DNA from: Candidatus Nitrosymbiomonas proteolyticus | GTDB lineage: Bacteria > Armatimonadota > Fimbriimonadia > Fimbriimonadales > Fimbriimonadaceae | DNA: 64,000 nucleotides | Direction of reading: 5' to 3' | Assembly: GCA_017347465.1 (NCBI GenBank) | Contig: AP021858.1 | Span: 806,001 to 870,000 of the forward strand | Shown: positions 44,875-53,993 of the stretch, in pieces | How positions within the stretch are numbered: the first letter of the stretch is position 1 | Layout of the letters: every line of letters starts with the position of its first letter | Notes under the pieces: model-generated | The model's input: only the letters and a program-made list of their open reading frames with translations | The model's database searches: none | Told to the model about the DNA's origin: nothing | Translations under genes and position numbers: made by a program

Positions 44875-45558
44875 ATGACCGTACCTCCCTTCATCCCCCA
44901 ACCCGTTGAGATTCGAAGGAACGTCACGACCGAGCGATACCCGGTCATGGTGGGGTTCGTAAGGCGAGTTTCGCTGCTTCACTTCTTGTCGGTCCTGTTC
45001 GTCGCGGGCGTGGCCGCGTTACCCTCCCCTTGGGTAGACCCTTCGGTTGCGGGCTGGGCCACCCTGGGACTCCTCGTGGCCCTGAGCTTGGCAAGGACTC
45101 TCGCTCGCGGCAGAAGGGTCGAAGTCGTTGTGTCCGGCGTGATCCTTGTTGCGTTCTTGGTCGCCCTGGGGTCGGCGGTGAGAGTGTGGATCGAAGACGG
45201 CTGGCCGTTGGAGTCCCTCCTTGTGGGGGTCGCCTGCGCCGTCGTTTATGTTACGGCCTGCGGCAGGGACCTCAGCTATGTGGGGATGCTCGTGCTCTCC
45301 ATTCTCGCGTCGAGTGGTCTGATCGTCGCAGGGGGGATTTGGCTACGAACGCCGGGCCTGACGCTTTCCGTCGCCCTGAGCCTGAACGCCTTGTACCTGA
45401 TCTTCTACGTTTATGATCTGGCGTCGCTGCTTTCTCGGAGGCGGTTGGGGGAAGAGATCGGGGCCGTCGCGGACCTGTACCGGGACGTTCTCAACCTCTT
45501 CGGCTACCTGATGCGAGTGGCCCACCATTGGCGGAGGCATAGGATTTGGCTCAAGTGA
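44875..45558 (+). CDS. Integral membrane protein, Bax-inhibitor-1/YccA-like
   Basis: 227 residues with about six membrane segments (for example VSLLHFLSVLFVAGVAALPS, VVVSGVILVAFLVALGSAV, GMLVLSILASSGLIVAGG). The end, VADLYRDVLNLFGYLMRV, resembles the highly conserved BI-1/YccA C-terminus (A-L-x-L-Y-L-D-x-[LI]-N-L-F-x-x-L-L-R). BI-1-like proteins are membrane proteins linked to calcium leak or FtsH regulation. The match is partial, so the family call is tentative. The P-II-like gene starts inside its stop codon (GTGA). Confidence 0.55.
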   Translation: MTVPPFIPQPVEIRRNVTTERYPVMVGFVRRVSLLHFLSVLFVAGVAALPSPWVDPSVAGWATLGLLVALSLARTLARGRRVEVVVSGVILVAFLVALGSAVRVWIEDGWPLESLLVGVACAVVYVTACGRDLSYVGMLVLSILASSGLIVAGGIWLRTPGLTLSVALSLNALYLIFYVYDLASLLSRRRLGEEIGAVADLYRDVLNLFGYLMRVAHHWRRHRIWLK

Positions 45559-45905
45559 GCAAGGGGCTGCTCCGCATCGTCTGCTATCTTCGATCCCACA
45601 AGCTCGAAGAAGTCAAGACCGCGATCGCCGCCACGGGCGTTTCGGGCATGACCGTTTCCGACGTGCGGGGTTGCGGCAATTCCCCCGAATCTGCGGCGTG
45701 GTTTGGCACCGAGGGCTTTCTCGTTCCGCTGCCGATCCGCTCGAAGATCGAAGTGGTGATTCCAGAGTCGAGGAAAGACGATGTAGTGGCGACGATTCTC
45801 GAAAACGCGCGGACGGGCGAGCACGGCGACGGTAAAATCTTCGTCGAGAGGATCACCGACGCGATTCGCATTCGTACGAAAGAACGCGGATCGGCCGCAG
45901 TGTAA
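45555..45905 (+). CDS. P-II-like signal transduction protein
   Basis: 116 residues from GTG 45555, which overlaps the upstream stop by 4 bases (translational coupling). The B-loop region TGEHGDGKIFV, with the following VERITDAIRIRT, is the P-II signature that binds ATP, and the start (LLRIVCYLRSHKLEEVKTAI) fits. The T-loop is unusual: GCGNSPESAAWFGTEGFL lacks the uridylylated Tyr51 and the flanking Gly-Arg-Gly pattern of GlnB/GlnK, so modification by GlnD is not expected. It may regulate the membrane protein beside it rather than nitrogen genes. Confidence 0.85.
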   Translation: MSKGLLRIVCYLRSHKLEEVKTAIAATGVSGMTVSDVRGCGNSPESAAWFGTEGFLVPLPIRSKIEVVIPESRKDDVVATILENARTGEHGDGKIFVERITDAIRIRTKERGSAAV

Positions 45906-45968
45906 CGAATTATGTGAGGACGCGATGCGTCCATATAGGGACGGCCCGAGAAGGGTCCACGAACAGCT

Positions 45969-47726
45969 ATGATGTCTACCGCTTTTGTACTCGCCACGGC
46001 ACTTCTCCTTGGATCGCCCAAGGTCGAGATCAACGTCAACACCGAGGAAGGCCAGTCGCTCTCCGGAGTTCACGTCTTCCGTCTTACGGTGACTTCGGAC
46101 CATCCGGTCTCCCAAGTGGAGTTTTACGTAGGATCGGACCTGAGAGAAACCGACACGAGCACGCCTTACGAGTTCATGCTCGACACCCTTACCGAAAAGG
46201 ACGGCGCGCTCCAGGTGAGCTTTGCCGCCTATACGACCGAAGGGGAAAGCGCGAAGAAGGCTCTTAACGTCCGGATCGACAACCAGCTTTCCAAGGGCGC
46301 GGACTTTCACGTGAACCGAGGGAATGAGCTTCTTGCCGTTAGCAAGTGGGACGAGGCGATTCAGGCGGGCCGCACCGCGCTCCTCATCGATTCCAACTCG
46401 AACCCCGCCCGTTTGGTGATGGCCCGAGCCTACTTGGGTAAAGGGGTGCTCGACCAGGCGCAGCGCTATGCCGAAGACGCGATCGCTTCGAACGCCAACT
46501 TCCGCGAGGCGAAGGAACTGCTTGCGGCGATCAACTTGCGCCGGGCGTTTGTGACCTTCAATCGCGGCGAAAACCGGCAAGAAACGCTTGTGGCGATCCA
46601 AACGGCCATGAAGGATGCGATCGAAGTTCGAAAGCAGGTGCTCGACGAGGTCGTCGATTCGATGGGAACGCCTAACGACTCCAATCGAATGGCTTATGCA
46701 GACGCCGCAATCCGGGCGGGCCGATATTCCGCGGCGATTCTCGCGCTGACCCCTGCGTTCCGCTCAACCCCAGAAGACAGCGCCATCGCCAATCGCCTCG
46801 CCTACGCCCAACTAAGGGCCATGAGGCTGAGCGATGCAGCCGCGACCCTCCGCGAGCACCGGCGAAGGACGGTTCCCGACGCTTTCGGTTGGATGCTCGT
46901 CGCGATCCTCGAGGCTCACCAAGGCAACAACAACGCGAGCGATGAAGCTGTCCGCGAGGCGGTCCTGAGCGACGCCGAGGACCTCGGTGTGCAGACGGGC
47001 CAAGCTTATCTGGCGCTTAAGCGACGCCAGTTCGGGGTTCTGCGCCAACTCATCGCAAGCCTCGCGCGGGACGAAAGCCAACGCACGGAAGTGCAGTACT
47101 ACATCAGCATCGCTTCGTACGCCCTGACCGAGTTCGAGCCCTCACGACAAGCCTTTGAGGCCGCCGTGTTGTCCGAACCCGCCAACAGCGACATGTACGT
47201 TCAACGGGGCAACGAAGCTCTCGCCCTGGTAGCGGCGGGACGGCTCGATGCGGGAGAAAACGAGTTCCAAGTCAAGGTCGCCAAGGCGTTTTACGAAGCC
47301 GCGCTGACGGCCCGTCCGAACGCTCCCGACGCGCTGACGGCCCTCGCAATCGTAAACGTTTACGACAAGAAAACAGCCGAAGGGTATCGCTTTGCGAAGG
47401 CAGCCGTTGCCGCCAGCCCCGGCTACCCGGCAGGCCATTATGTCCTCGCCATGGTCGCCTCGATCCGCGAGTCCGAACTCAGGGCGGCTGCGGAAGCGAT
47501 CCGCACGGGCGCAACCGGCGGAGTTCTGACGAGTTCGCAACGCCAAGAGATGGACGGTTATCTCCAAACGGCCTCGGCGATCGGGAAGGAAGCGGCAGAC
47601 GCCAACCGAACCGCGGGCGAACTGGACAAGACCTATCTGGCCGGGAGAGTGATCCCCACCAAGCAGGACGCGAACCAGTATTTCCTGTATCACGGCCGGG
47701 TCCCGCTCCTCGTCCCGCCGAAGTAA
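45969..47726 (+). CDS. Exported TPR-repeat protein with Ig-like N-terminal domain
   Basis: 585 residues. A signal peptide (STAFVLATALLLGSPK) precedes an Ig-like beta domain (about 20-105, SGVHVFRLTVTSDHPVSQVE, then FYVGSDLRETDTSTPYEF) of the kind that binds partners, followed by about ten TPR-like helical pairs (GNELLAVSKWDEAIQAGRTA, ARAYLGKGVLDQAQRYAEDA, and so on). No enzymatic motif. A small hairpin GGACGC-GAT-GCGTCC at 45918-45932 stands between the P-II gene and this one. It is likely a periplasmic scaffold or cell-envelope adaptor. Confidence 0.8.
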   Translation: MMSTAFVLATALLLGSPKVEINVNTEEGQSLSGVHVFRLTVTSDHPVSQVEFYVGSDLRETDTSTPYEFMLDTLTEKDGALQVSFAAYTTEGESAKKALNVRIDNQLSKGADFHVNRGNELLAVSKWDEAIQAGRTALLIDSNSNPARLVMARAYLGKGVLDQAQRYAEDAIASNANFREAKELLAAINLRRAFVTFNRGENRQETLVAIQTAMKDAIEVRKQVLDEVVDSMGTPNDSNRMAYADAAIRAGRYSAAILALTPAFRSTPEDSAIANRLAYAQLRAMRLSDAAATLREHRRRTVPDAFGWMLVAILEAHQGNNNASDEAVREAVLSDAEDLGVQTGQAYLALKRRQFGVLRQLIASLARDESQRTEVQYYISIASYALTEFEPSRQAFEAAVLSEPANSDMYVQRGNEALALVAAGRLDAGENEFQVKVAKAFYEAALTARPNAPDALTALAIVNVYDKKTAEGYRFAKAAVAASPGYPAGHYVLAMVASIRESELRAAAEAIRTGATGGVLTSSQRQEMDGYLQTASAIGKEAADANRTAGELDKTYLAGRVIPTKQDANQYFLYHGRVPLLVPPK

Positions 47727-47734
47727 GACCCGAC

Positions 47735-48682
47735 TCAGGAGGTTGCTGCGGAGCGCCAGCGATCGATGGCGACCGCCGCGACGATGATGCATCCCGTGAC
47801 CACCTCTTGCACCCAGTTCGGCAAGAGGACGTGGGAGCAGCCTGACTTGATCGTCGACATGATCAACGCGCCCAGCAGACTCCCCCAGACCGATCCCGTG
47901 CCGCCCGATAGGCTCGCGCCGCCGATAACCGTGGCCGCGATGACCTCGAGTTCGAGCCCCACCGCCACCGTGGGATCGCCCACCGTGAGCCGAGAAAACT
48001 GAATCAACCCCGCGAGGCCCGCCGTCGCTCCTCCCAAAACGTACACCCACACACGAGTCCGCTCCACGGGCACCCCGCTCACCCTTGCCGCCTGCTCGTT
48101 GGACCCGACCGCCACGACGTGCCGGCCGAAGACCGAGTTTCGCAGGGAGTAGGCGGCAACGGCTGAGAGCAGAATCAGCGCCCAGACGCCCCAAGGGACG
48201 ATCATCCATTTCCGATCGGCCCCTAGTTGAGAGATGAGGTCGCTGAGCCAAGTGAGGGGCGCGTCGATCTTCTGGTCGTGGGCGATCCCCTTCGCAACCC
48301 CACGGATCACGAGGAAGCTCCCCAGCGTCACGATGAAAGCGCCCACCCGAAGGCGGGTGATGAGCACTCCGTTCAATAGCCCGCAAAACGCCGCGCCGGC
48401 GACTCCGATCCCGGCAGCGAACGCAGGCGAAAGCCCACGTTCCAGGCTGAATGCGATAAGAACGGTCACGAAGGCGATCATCGAACCGACCGAGAGGTCG
48501 ATCCCTCCGCTGACGATCACGTAAGTCATCCCGACGGCGGCGAACCCCACGATCGTCGACTGCCTGAGGATCGTCTCGAAGTTCTCGCGGCTGGAGAAGT
48601 TGTCAGGCGCAAGTAGCGCGAAAACACCAAAGACCGCCAGCCATGCCGTGAGAAGCCCCAGAAAGTTCGCGTATCGCTTCAC
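47735..48682 (-). CDS. Sugar ABC transporter permease (RbsC family)
   Basis: 315 residues, GTG start. It has about nine membrane segments and the family signature VGMTYVIVSGGIDLSVGSM, with the cytoplasmic EAA-like loop region NEQAARVSGVPVERTRVWVY. It forms the membrane channel of a CUT2-type importer, usually as a homodimer with a double ATPase (RbsA). No RbsA-like gene is adjacent, so the ATPase must be elsewhere. It lies 15 bases downstream of its substrate-binding protein gene. Confidence 0.92.
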   Translation of the reverse strand: MKRYANFLGLLTAWLAVFGVFALLAPDNFSSRENFETILRQSTIVGFAAVGMTYVIVSGGIDLSVGSMIAFVTVLIAFSLERGLSPAFAAGIGVAGAAFCGLLNGVLITRLRVGAFIVTLGSFLVIRGVAKGIAHDQKIDAPLTWLSDLISQLGADRKWMIVPWGVWALILLSAVAAYSLRNSVFGRHVVAVGSNEQAARVSGVPVERTRVWVYVLGGATAGLAGLIQFSRLTVGDPTVAVGLELEVIAATVIGGASLSGGTGSVWGSLLGALIMSTIKSGCSHVLLPNWVQEVVTGCIIVAAVAIDRWRSAATS

Positions 48683-48697
48683 AAGGACCAGCCCGAT

Positions 48698-49687
48698 TTA
48701 CGATTGCGGCGGCGCGAGCAGCTTGGCGATGTCGGGTTCGGAGCGGTTTTCTTTGGTGGCCAACACCGCCCCCGTGTCGATTCTCTTCTCCACCTGTTCG
48801 CCCCGCAGATGGCTTACCAAAGTCTTGACGGCGAGATAGCCCATCTTGTGCGGGTCCTGAAGAACCAGGCCATCGATCTCTCCGGCCTCCAACGCGGCGA
48901 CAAGCTTGGGCGAAGCGTCGAACCCTACGAAACGGACCTTGCCCGCAAGGCTTGCTCCTTGCAGGGCTCGCAGCATCCCGAACGTCGAGCTCTCATTGGG
49001 GCAGAAAATGCCTTCGAGGTCGAGCCCGTCCGCCTTTCGAAAACGAGACAGCAGGTTCTCACTGGCCCGCTGAGCGGTTTCGACCGTCGCACCCGCGTAC
49101 TGATTCGACGATACCACCTTCAAACCCGCTTCTTGGGCCGCCTTGAGAAACCCCTCCTCGCGCTGGGTGGTGCTGGCGCTACCCTCTTGATAGCGAAGCA
49201 CGATCACCCTGCCCGAACCCCCCAATAGTTCGGCCATACGTTCCCCGGCGATCTGGCCGCCGCGGAAACTGTCGGTCGCAACGAAGCTCACGGTCTCGAC
49301 GTCCTTCAGCGCGGAGTCGAAAATGAGCACAGGAATCCCCGACTTCTGGGCCGTATCCACAGGCAACCGTAGCGCCGTATCGTCGAGCGGGGCGAGAACG
49401 ATTCCATCGACTTTCTGGGTGATGAAGTTCTCAACGACCTTGATCTGCTCTTCTCGGTCGTCCTCCTTCAGCGGCCCCTTCCAAATCACCTCGACGCCGA
49501 ACTCGTTGCCCGCTTCCTGAGCGCCAGCGTTGACCGACTTCCAAAACTCGTGCGTCGTGCCTTTTGGAATCACGGCAACGCGCAGCTTGCCCTCGGGCGA
49601 TGCCGGCCCATTCGAGGGCGCAACCGGAGAACCGCAGCCTGCCAGCGCCAAAACGGGGAGCAGAAAAGCCAGGACCTGAACTCTCAT
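48698..49687 (-). CDS. Sugar ABC transporter substrate-binding lipoprotein (RbsB family)
   Basis: 329 residues. A lipobox LALAGCGS shows it is a lipoprotein anchored in the membrane facing the periplasm. The periplasmic-binding fold type I is recognised by VAVIPKGTTHEFWKSVNAGA, VDGIVLAPLDDTALRLPVD and KVRFVGFDASPKLVAALEAG. SD AGAGG lies about 9 bases before ATG 49687, and TAGAAT at 49718-49713 is a likely -10. The ligand is probably a pentose or hexose; the upstream neighbour is a galactokinase-like gene. Confidence 0.92.
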   Translation of the reverse strand: MRVQVLAFLLPVLALAGCGSPVAPSNGPASPEGKLRVAVIPKGTTHEFWKSVNAGAQEAGNEFGVEVIWKGPLKEDDREEQIKVVENFITQKVDGIVLAPLDDTALRLPVDTAQKSGIPVLIFDSALKDVETVSFVATDSFRGGQIAGERMAELLGGSGRVIVLRYQEGSASTTQREEGFLKAAQEAGLKVVSSNQYAGATVETAQRASENLLSRFRKADGLDLEGIFCPNESSTFGMLRALQGASLAGKVRFVGFDASPKLVAALEAGEIDGLVLQDPHKMGYLAVKTLVSHLRGEQVEKRIDTGAVLATKENRSEPDIAKLLAPPQS

Positions 49688-49750
49688 CTAAGCACCTCTT
49701 CGAGACCCTTCCATTCTAACCGTTCCCAGCAAGAGGGCGGCGGCAACGCC

Positions 49751-51082
49751 TTACGCCAGACGCTCACATGCGCGGCCGGGCCGAAAGCTCCAGAACGCCG
49801 CCTGGCTCGCGGCCTCAGGGAACTGGTCCTCGTACGTCCGACGCCACTCTCGGAGAAACTCGGACGCGCGGCCTGCCCGGACGATCGCCCAAAGGCTGCC
49901 CCCGAATCCCGCGCCGAACGAGGAAGCGGCGTCGGCCCCGGCTTCGTAGGCCCACGCCGCAAGGAACGAGGTTTCCGGAGTCTGGTTTCGCAGGAGCGTC
50001 TCTGCCGCGCGCTGCGATTCTCTCGCCAAGTCGCCGAGAGACTCGAAGTCCTCTTGAGTCAACGCGCGGCTCGCCAAGGGAACCCACTCGTTGCTTTCGG
50101 ACTGAAAGTGCTCCAGTCGCCTCTTGAGATCGGTCCGGTCAGGCGGGATCGACCGGAGCGCGTTCGAGTAGCCCCAAACGGCGAGCGCCTCCGCCAGATG
50201 GCGAAACTTCCGCCCCGCGGCAGACTCGCAAAGATCGTGAAGCTCCGAGGCGAGCCGGGAAGCCAAGTTGTACTCTTCCTTGGCCGCACCCGCTTTGTGC
50301 GCATGGAGCCCGCTGAAGGCCACCGCGACCACCCGCTCTGATGCCAGTCGGCAGGCCGATTCTCGGTGCGCCGGCAGGTAAGAGTACGTCGAAAATCGCT
50401 CGGCCTCCGAGCAAAGAATCGCAACGTGGTCCTCACTTCCCCCGCGGGTGCCGACCCCCTCCGCCGAGTCCAGGCCCTCAAACGCGCGCCCAGCTTCGAC
50501 GCACGCAAGATACTCCGCGAGTCGCGGGAGGTCTTGAAACGCGCGGAAGAACGCCTCAGAGTCGCGAAGTTGGGCCGCCGCCAGAGCGCACAGGCACGTC
50601 CCAATCAGCACCGCCGAGGAACTGCTCATCCCCGATTCGGAGGGAACGTCGCTGGCGAAAGAAATCAGCGCGCCGCCTCGAAAACCGCCGAAATCCGCAG
50701 CAAGCCGCCGGAGCCCCACTTCGGGATAGAGCTTCCAGTCCGGCCCCGATGCCTCCCCTTGCCCGAGGTCGATCACGACTTCTTCCCCCCGCACCCTGTC
50801 GAAAACTCGGAATCCCGGCTCGTTGGACGGTTGCGCGAGAAAGACCAAAGCCCGATCGGAGGCGCAGGTGATCGACCTCCCGCCCGCATAGTCCGTATGC
50901 TTGCCGAAAAGCTCGATCCGTCCCGGAACGCGAAAGATCGCGGCGGGCGCCTCAGCGTCGATTCGTTCCAAAAGAAGACGAAGGAGCGGCTCTTCCTGCG
51001 CCCTCGCCGAGGACCCAACCGCCTCCACGCTTTCGGGGGCGCGAAGGAGATCAGAGACCGAGGCGGGCGAAGAAGAGGTCAT
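49751..51082 (-). CDS. GHMP kinase, galactokinase-like
   Basis: 443 residues from ATG 51082; the frame extends to 51199 but without conserved sequence. The galactokinase signature is GRIELFGKHTDYAGG (usual GRvNLIGEHtDY, with K for E), the ATP loop is PSESGMSSSSAVLIG, and the C-terminal motif is SFGAGFGGSLWAIV (usual GGC). These are GHMP-superfamily hallmarks and fit a sugar-1-kinase. Because the substrate-signature Glu is Lys, a different sugar is possible. It precedes the sugar receptor and permease genes on the same strand, so uptake and phosphorylation of one sugar is a reasonable inference. Confidence 0.8.
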   Translation of the reverse strand: MTSSSPASVSDLLRAPESVEAVGSSARAQEEPLLRLLLERIDAEAPAAIFRVPGRIELFGKHTDYAGGRSITCASDRALVFLAQPSNEPGFRVFDRVRGEEVVIDLGQGEASGPDWKLYPEVGLRRLAADFGGFRGGALISFASDVPSESGMSSSSAVLIGTCLCALAAAQLRDSEAFFRAFQDLPRLAEYLACVEAGRAFEGLDSAEGVGTRGGSEDHVAILCSEAERFSTYSYLPAHRESACRLASERVVAVAFSGLHAHKAGAAKEEYNLASRLASELHDLCESAAGRKFRHLAEALAVWGYSNALRSIPPDRTDLKRRLEHFQSESNEWVPLASRALTQEDFESLGDLARESQRAAETLLRNQTPETSFLAAWAYEAGADAASSFGAGFGGSLWAIVRAGRASEFLREWRRTYEDQFPEAASQAAFWSFRPGRACERLA

Positions 51083-51214
51083 GCGAAGTTTCGAAGTCCA
51101 TCGTGGCAGGCTTTTCGGGATTTGCGCTACGTCCACGGCGAGGCGCGCACCGAGCGGGCAAACTCGCCCCCAGGGCCCTCTTGCGTGCCCCGAAAGCATC
51201 GGCTAACATGGATC

Positions 51215-53482
51215 ATGCGATCTTTGCCTCCACGATTGGCCATGTGGCTTGTTCTAGCCCTCGTCCTTGGGCCCGCGACGGGCCACGCAGATTCGGTCCG
51301 TCCCTACCGGCCCTCGCCAACCGAAGTTCGGGAGAACTACCGCAAGGCGCAGTCCTTGCGAAGCCTCTACTCGAATAAGGCCCTCAACCTGAACCTGCAA
51401 GCGAATTGGTACGACTCGGGCAAGAGGCTCTGGTACCGCCGAGACACTGCCCCCGAGCGGACCGAGTTCGTGTCGGTGAATTGCGATTCGGGAGAGCGGA
51501 GACCGCTCTTCGATCACAAGCGGTTTGCCGAGGCGCTCGCGAAAGTTACCGGCAGACCCGCCGAAGCGAACCAGCTCCCGATCACGGGGGTCCGCCTCGC
51601 GGAAACGGGGAGGTCGCTGAGCTTCAGTTCCGCCGGCAGGTCGTATTCCTGCAACCTCGATACCTATGAAATTGCCGCCACCGAAGCCCCTCCGATCAAC
51701 CGGCCTCCGGCCAACCGCGGGGGCTCCGGCGACTCTGCGCGTTCGCCCGACCGGAAGTGGACCGCCCGGATCGTCGACCGGAACCTCGCGCTCCAAGCGG
51801 AAGGCGGCGACCCGGTCCCGCTCACCAAGGACGGCGACGAAAAAGCCTATTACGCGCGTCCCACATGGTCGCCGGACTCTCGGTTTCTCGTGTTTTTCAA
51901 GGTAACCGCAGGCGACAGGCTCCCGGTCTACCTTGTCGAATCGTCGCCGTCGTCGGGCGGCAGGGCCAAGCTGATCACCCGAAGCTATGACCTTCCCGGC
52001 GATAAGGTCGATACCTATGAGGTGCTCGTCTGCGACCCGGCTACGGCGGAGGTCCGAGCTACTCAGGCCGAAGTCATCGACTACTGGCAAATGCCCTCTG
52101 TCCGGTGGAATCGTGCAGGGGATCGCTTCACCTACGAGAGGCTCGACCGAGGATATGGCCGCTGGCGGATCCTCGAGATCGACCCATCGACCGGAGACTC
52201 CCGAACGCTCGTCGACGACCGGCCAACGACCTTCTTCGATATCACGAGCAAGTATTCGTACTACTCTTCGCGGACGGACGAGATCATCTGGCGGTCGGAG
52301 AAGACGGGGTGGGCACACCTTTATCTCACCGACCCCGCGACCCTCAAAACGCAAGCGATTACGTCGGGGAAATGGGTCGTCCGAACTGTGCTTCACGTTG
52401 ACGAGGAGCGCCGCAAGATCGCCTTTGCGGCCAGCGGAGTTCACCCAGAGGAGGACCCCTATTTCCTTCACTACTTCGAAATTGGGTGGGACGGCAAGGG
52501 GCTCAGGGAACTCACGCCGAGTCCCGGCAACCACCAAACGCAGTTCTCCCCCACTAGGGAGTACTTCGTCGATTCGCATTCAGCGGTCGATTCTGCGCCG
52601 GTCCACGAACTCCGGAGGACCGCCGACGGATCGCTAGTCGCGGTGCTCGAACGGACTGACCTCACTGCGCTCGAAGCCACCGGCTGGCGTCCTCCCGAAG
52701 TGTTCGTCGCCAAAGGCAGGGACGGCGAGACCGACATCTGGGGCTTGATCTTCCGTCCCTCCCACTTCGACCCCGAAAAGTCCTATCCGATCATCGAAGA
52801 CATCTATGCGGGCCCGCAAGACTCGTTCGTTCCCAAGAGCTTCGCGCCGTACTTTTCGATGCAAGCCCTCGCCGAACTTGGGTTCATCGTCGTGAAAATG
52901 GACGGCATGGGCACGAGGAACCGCTCGAAGGCGTTTCACGACGTTTGCTGGAAGAATCTGGGGGATCACGGGTTCCCAGATCGCATTCTCTGGATTCGGG
53001 CGATGGCCGAGAAGTACCCAAGCGCCGACCTTGCGAGAATCGGCGTCTTCGGCACTTCGGCCGGAGGGCAAAGCTCCACCGCGGCCCTCCTCTTCCATCC
53101 CGATTTCTATAGGGTCGCCGTCTCCGCCTGCGGATGCCACGACAACCGAATGGACAAAGTGTGGTGGAACGAGCAGTGGATGGGTTTTCCGGTGGGGCCG
53201 CACTACGAAGAGCAGTCCAACATCACCCATGCGGGCAAGCTGAAGGGCAAACTGCTGCTCATCGTCGGTGAACTCGATCAGAACGTGCCCCCGGAGTCGA
53301 CGTATCGCCTGGTGGATGCGCTGATCAAGGCGGGGAAGGACTTCGACTTCCTGATGATCCCCGGCGCGGGTCACACGAGCGGCGGAAGCTATGGAGACCG
53401 AAGGCGGTGGGATTACTTCGTCCGTCACCTGCTCGACGCAGAGACGCCCGACTGGAACTCAGAAGAGGGCGCGGGCGGGTGA
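51215..53482 (+). CDS. Exported dipeptidyl-peptidase IV-like S9 peptidase
   Basis: 755 residues, ATG 51215 with TAACAT (51204-51209) 5 bases upstream; the frame runs back to 50366 but those residues are antisense to the kinase gene. A signal peptide (LAMWLVLALVLGPATGHA) precedes a DPP-IV N-terminal beta-propeller (about 60-480, WSPDSRFLVFFKVT, YYSSRTDEIIWRS) and an alpha/beta hydrolase domain with the nucleophile Ser in GVFGTSAGGQSS, Asp in VGELDQNVPP and His in PGAGHTSGG. Likely a periplasmic or secreted post-proline peptidase. Confidence 0.92.
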   Translation: MRSLPPRLAMWLVLALVLGPATGHADSVRPYRPSPTEVRENYRKAQSLRSLYSNKALNLNLQANWYDSGKRLWYRRDTAPERTEFVSVNCDSGERRPLFDHKRFAEALAKVTGRPAEANQLPITGVRLAETGRSLSFSSAGRSYSCNLDTYEIAATEAPPINRPPANRGGSGDSARSPDRKWTARIVDRNLALQAEGGDPVPLTKDGDEKAYYARPTWSPDSRFLVFFKVTAGDRLPVYLVESSPSSGGRAKLITRSYDLPGDKVDTYEVLVCDPATAEVRATQAEVIDYWQMPSVRWNRAGDRFTYERLDRGYGRWRILEIDPSTGDSRTLVDDRPTTFFDITSKYSYYSSRTDEIIWRSEKTGWAHLYLTDPATLKTQAITSGKWVVRTVLHVDEERRKIAFAASGVHPEEDPYFLHYFEIGWDGKGLRELTPSPGNHQTQFSPTREYFVDSHSAVDSAPVHELRRTADGSLVAVLERTDLTALEATGWRPPEVFVAKGRDGETDIWGLIFRPSHFDPEKSYPIIEDIYAGPQDSFVPKSFAPYFSMQALAELGFIVVKMDGMGTRNRSKAFHDVCWKNLGDHGFPDRILWIRAMAEKYPSADLARIGVFGTSAGGQSSTAALLFHPDFYRVAVSACGCHDNRMDKVWWNEQWMGFPVGPHYEEQSNITHAGKLKGKLLLIVGELDQNVPPESTYRLVDALIKAGKDFDFLMIPGAGHTSGGSYGDRRRWDYFVRHLLDAETPDWNSEEGAGG

Positions 53483-53788
53483 TCGGGCGGGACCCTTCGC
53501 GCCGTCCTTGAAGCGCCGTTGTCTGGGGTGAGCCTTCGCTCGTGAGGGCAGGCGCTTCTTTGTCTGGGGGGAGTGGGCGACGCCGAACCTTCGTGCCCGC
53601 GGGGCGGGAGGGTTCAACTCGCAGCGCCCGCCTCGATGCCTCGCGCGAGTGAGCGTGCAACTCCGGGTCTGCGCCCGGGCCCACTTCGCAAAGGCAGGCT
53701 TCATGTGGGTACCGTGCGAGTTCTCAGGGCCTGGGCCGGTATAATCCCACTTCGCGGTCGCGTCGCCCAAGCGGCCCGTCAACGGCGT
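53483..53788. other. Intergenic stretch with tRNA-Ala promoter
   Basis: About 306 bases without a supported gene. The -10 box TATAAT is at 53740-53745, about 43 bases before the tRNA-Ala, without a clear -35. Two loose copies of a motif GCGC...TTGTCTGGGG occur near 53515 and 53553. No terminator with a T-run was seen after the peptidase gene. Confidence 0.5.
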
Positions 53789-53864
53789 GGGGATGTAGCT
53801 CAGCTGGGAGAGCGCTGCAATCGCACTGCAGAGGTCGTGAGTTCGAATCTCATCATCTCCACCA
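53789..53864 (+). tRNA. tRNA-Ala (anticodon CGC)
   Basis: 76 bases with encoded CCA. Acceptor GGGGATG pairs with CATCTCC with the G3-T70 wobble that identifies alanine tRNAs. D arm GCTC-AGCTGGGA-GAGC, anticodon arm CTGCA-ATCGCAC-TGCAG (anticodon CGC), variable loop AGGTC, T arm GTGAG-TTCGAAT-CTCAT, discriminator A. It is complete and so still functional after integration of the island, whose left repeat begins at position 32 in the anticodon loop. Confidence 0.97.
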
Positions 53865-53866
53865 GA
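53820..53866 (+). repeat. attL-type direct repeat (3' half of tRNA-Ala)
   Basis: Forty-seven bases identical to 63949-63995: from the anticodon loop (ATCGCAC) through the CCA plus GA. The next base differs (C against T), then TCAA matches again. Location in a tRNA 3' half is the classical target of tyrosine-recombinase integrases. Confidence 0.92.
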
Positions 53867-53871
53867 CTCAA

Positions 53872-53906
53872 AGGAACCTGAATTGGTTCCTAAGATTGGT
53901 TCCTAA
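53872..53906 (+). repeat. Inverted and direct repeats at the island's left end
   Basis: AGGAACC (53872-53878) and GGTTCCT (53885-53891) form a seven-base inverted repeat; ATTGGTTCCTAA occurs at 53882-53893 and again at 53895-53906. A related AAAGGAAC follows at about 53953. This cluster immediately inside attL resembles recombinase or accessory-protein binding sites. Confidence 0.5.
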
Positions 53907-53993
53907 ACAAAATGGGTTCTGCGCGACTCCGAGCAGCGCATCATCAGCCTTTAAAGGAACATGGGCGAGCGCCGGGGCGTTATAATTGACGTG

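Noticed and set aside
45918-45932. A riboswitch or attenuator before the TPR gene
   Set aside because: The hairpin has only six pairs, no T-run, and nothing around it resembles a known riboswitch.
47142-48386. A 414-codon minus-strand frame
   Set aside because: It overlaps the TPR gene and the sugar permease gene, both supported by strong family motifs.
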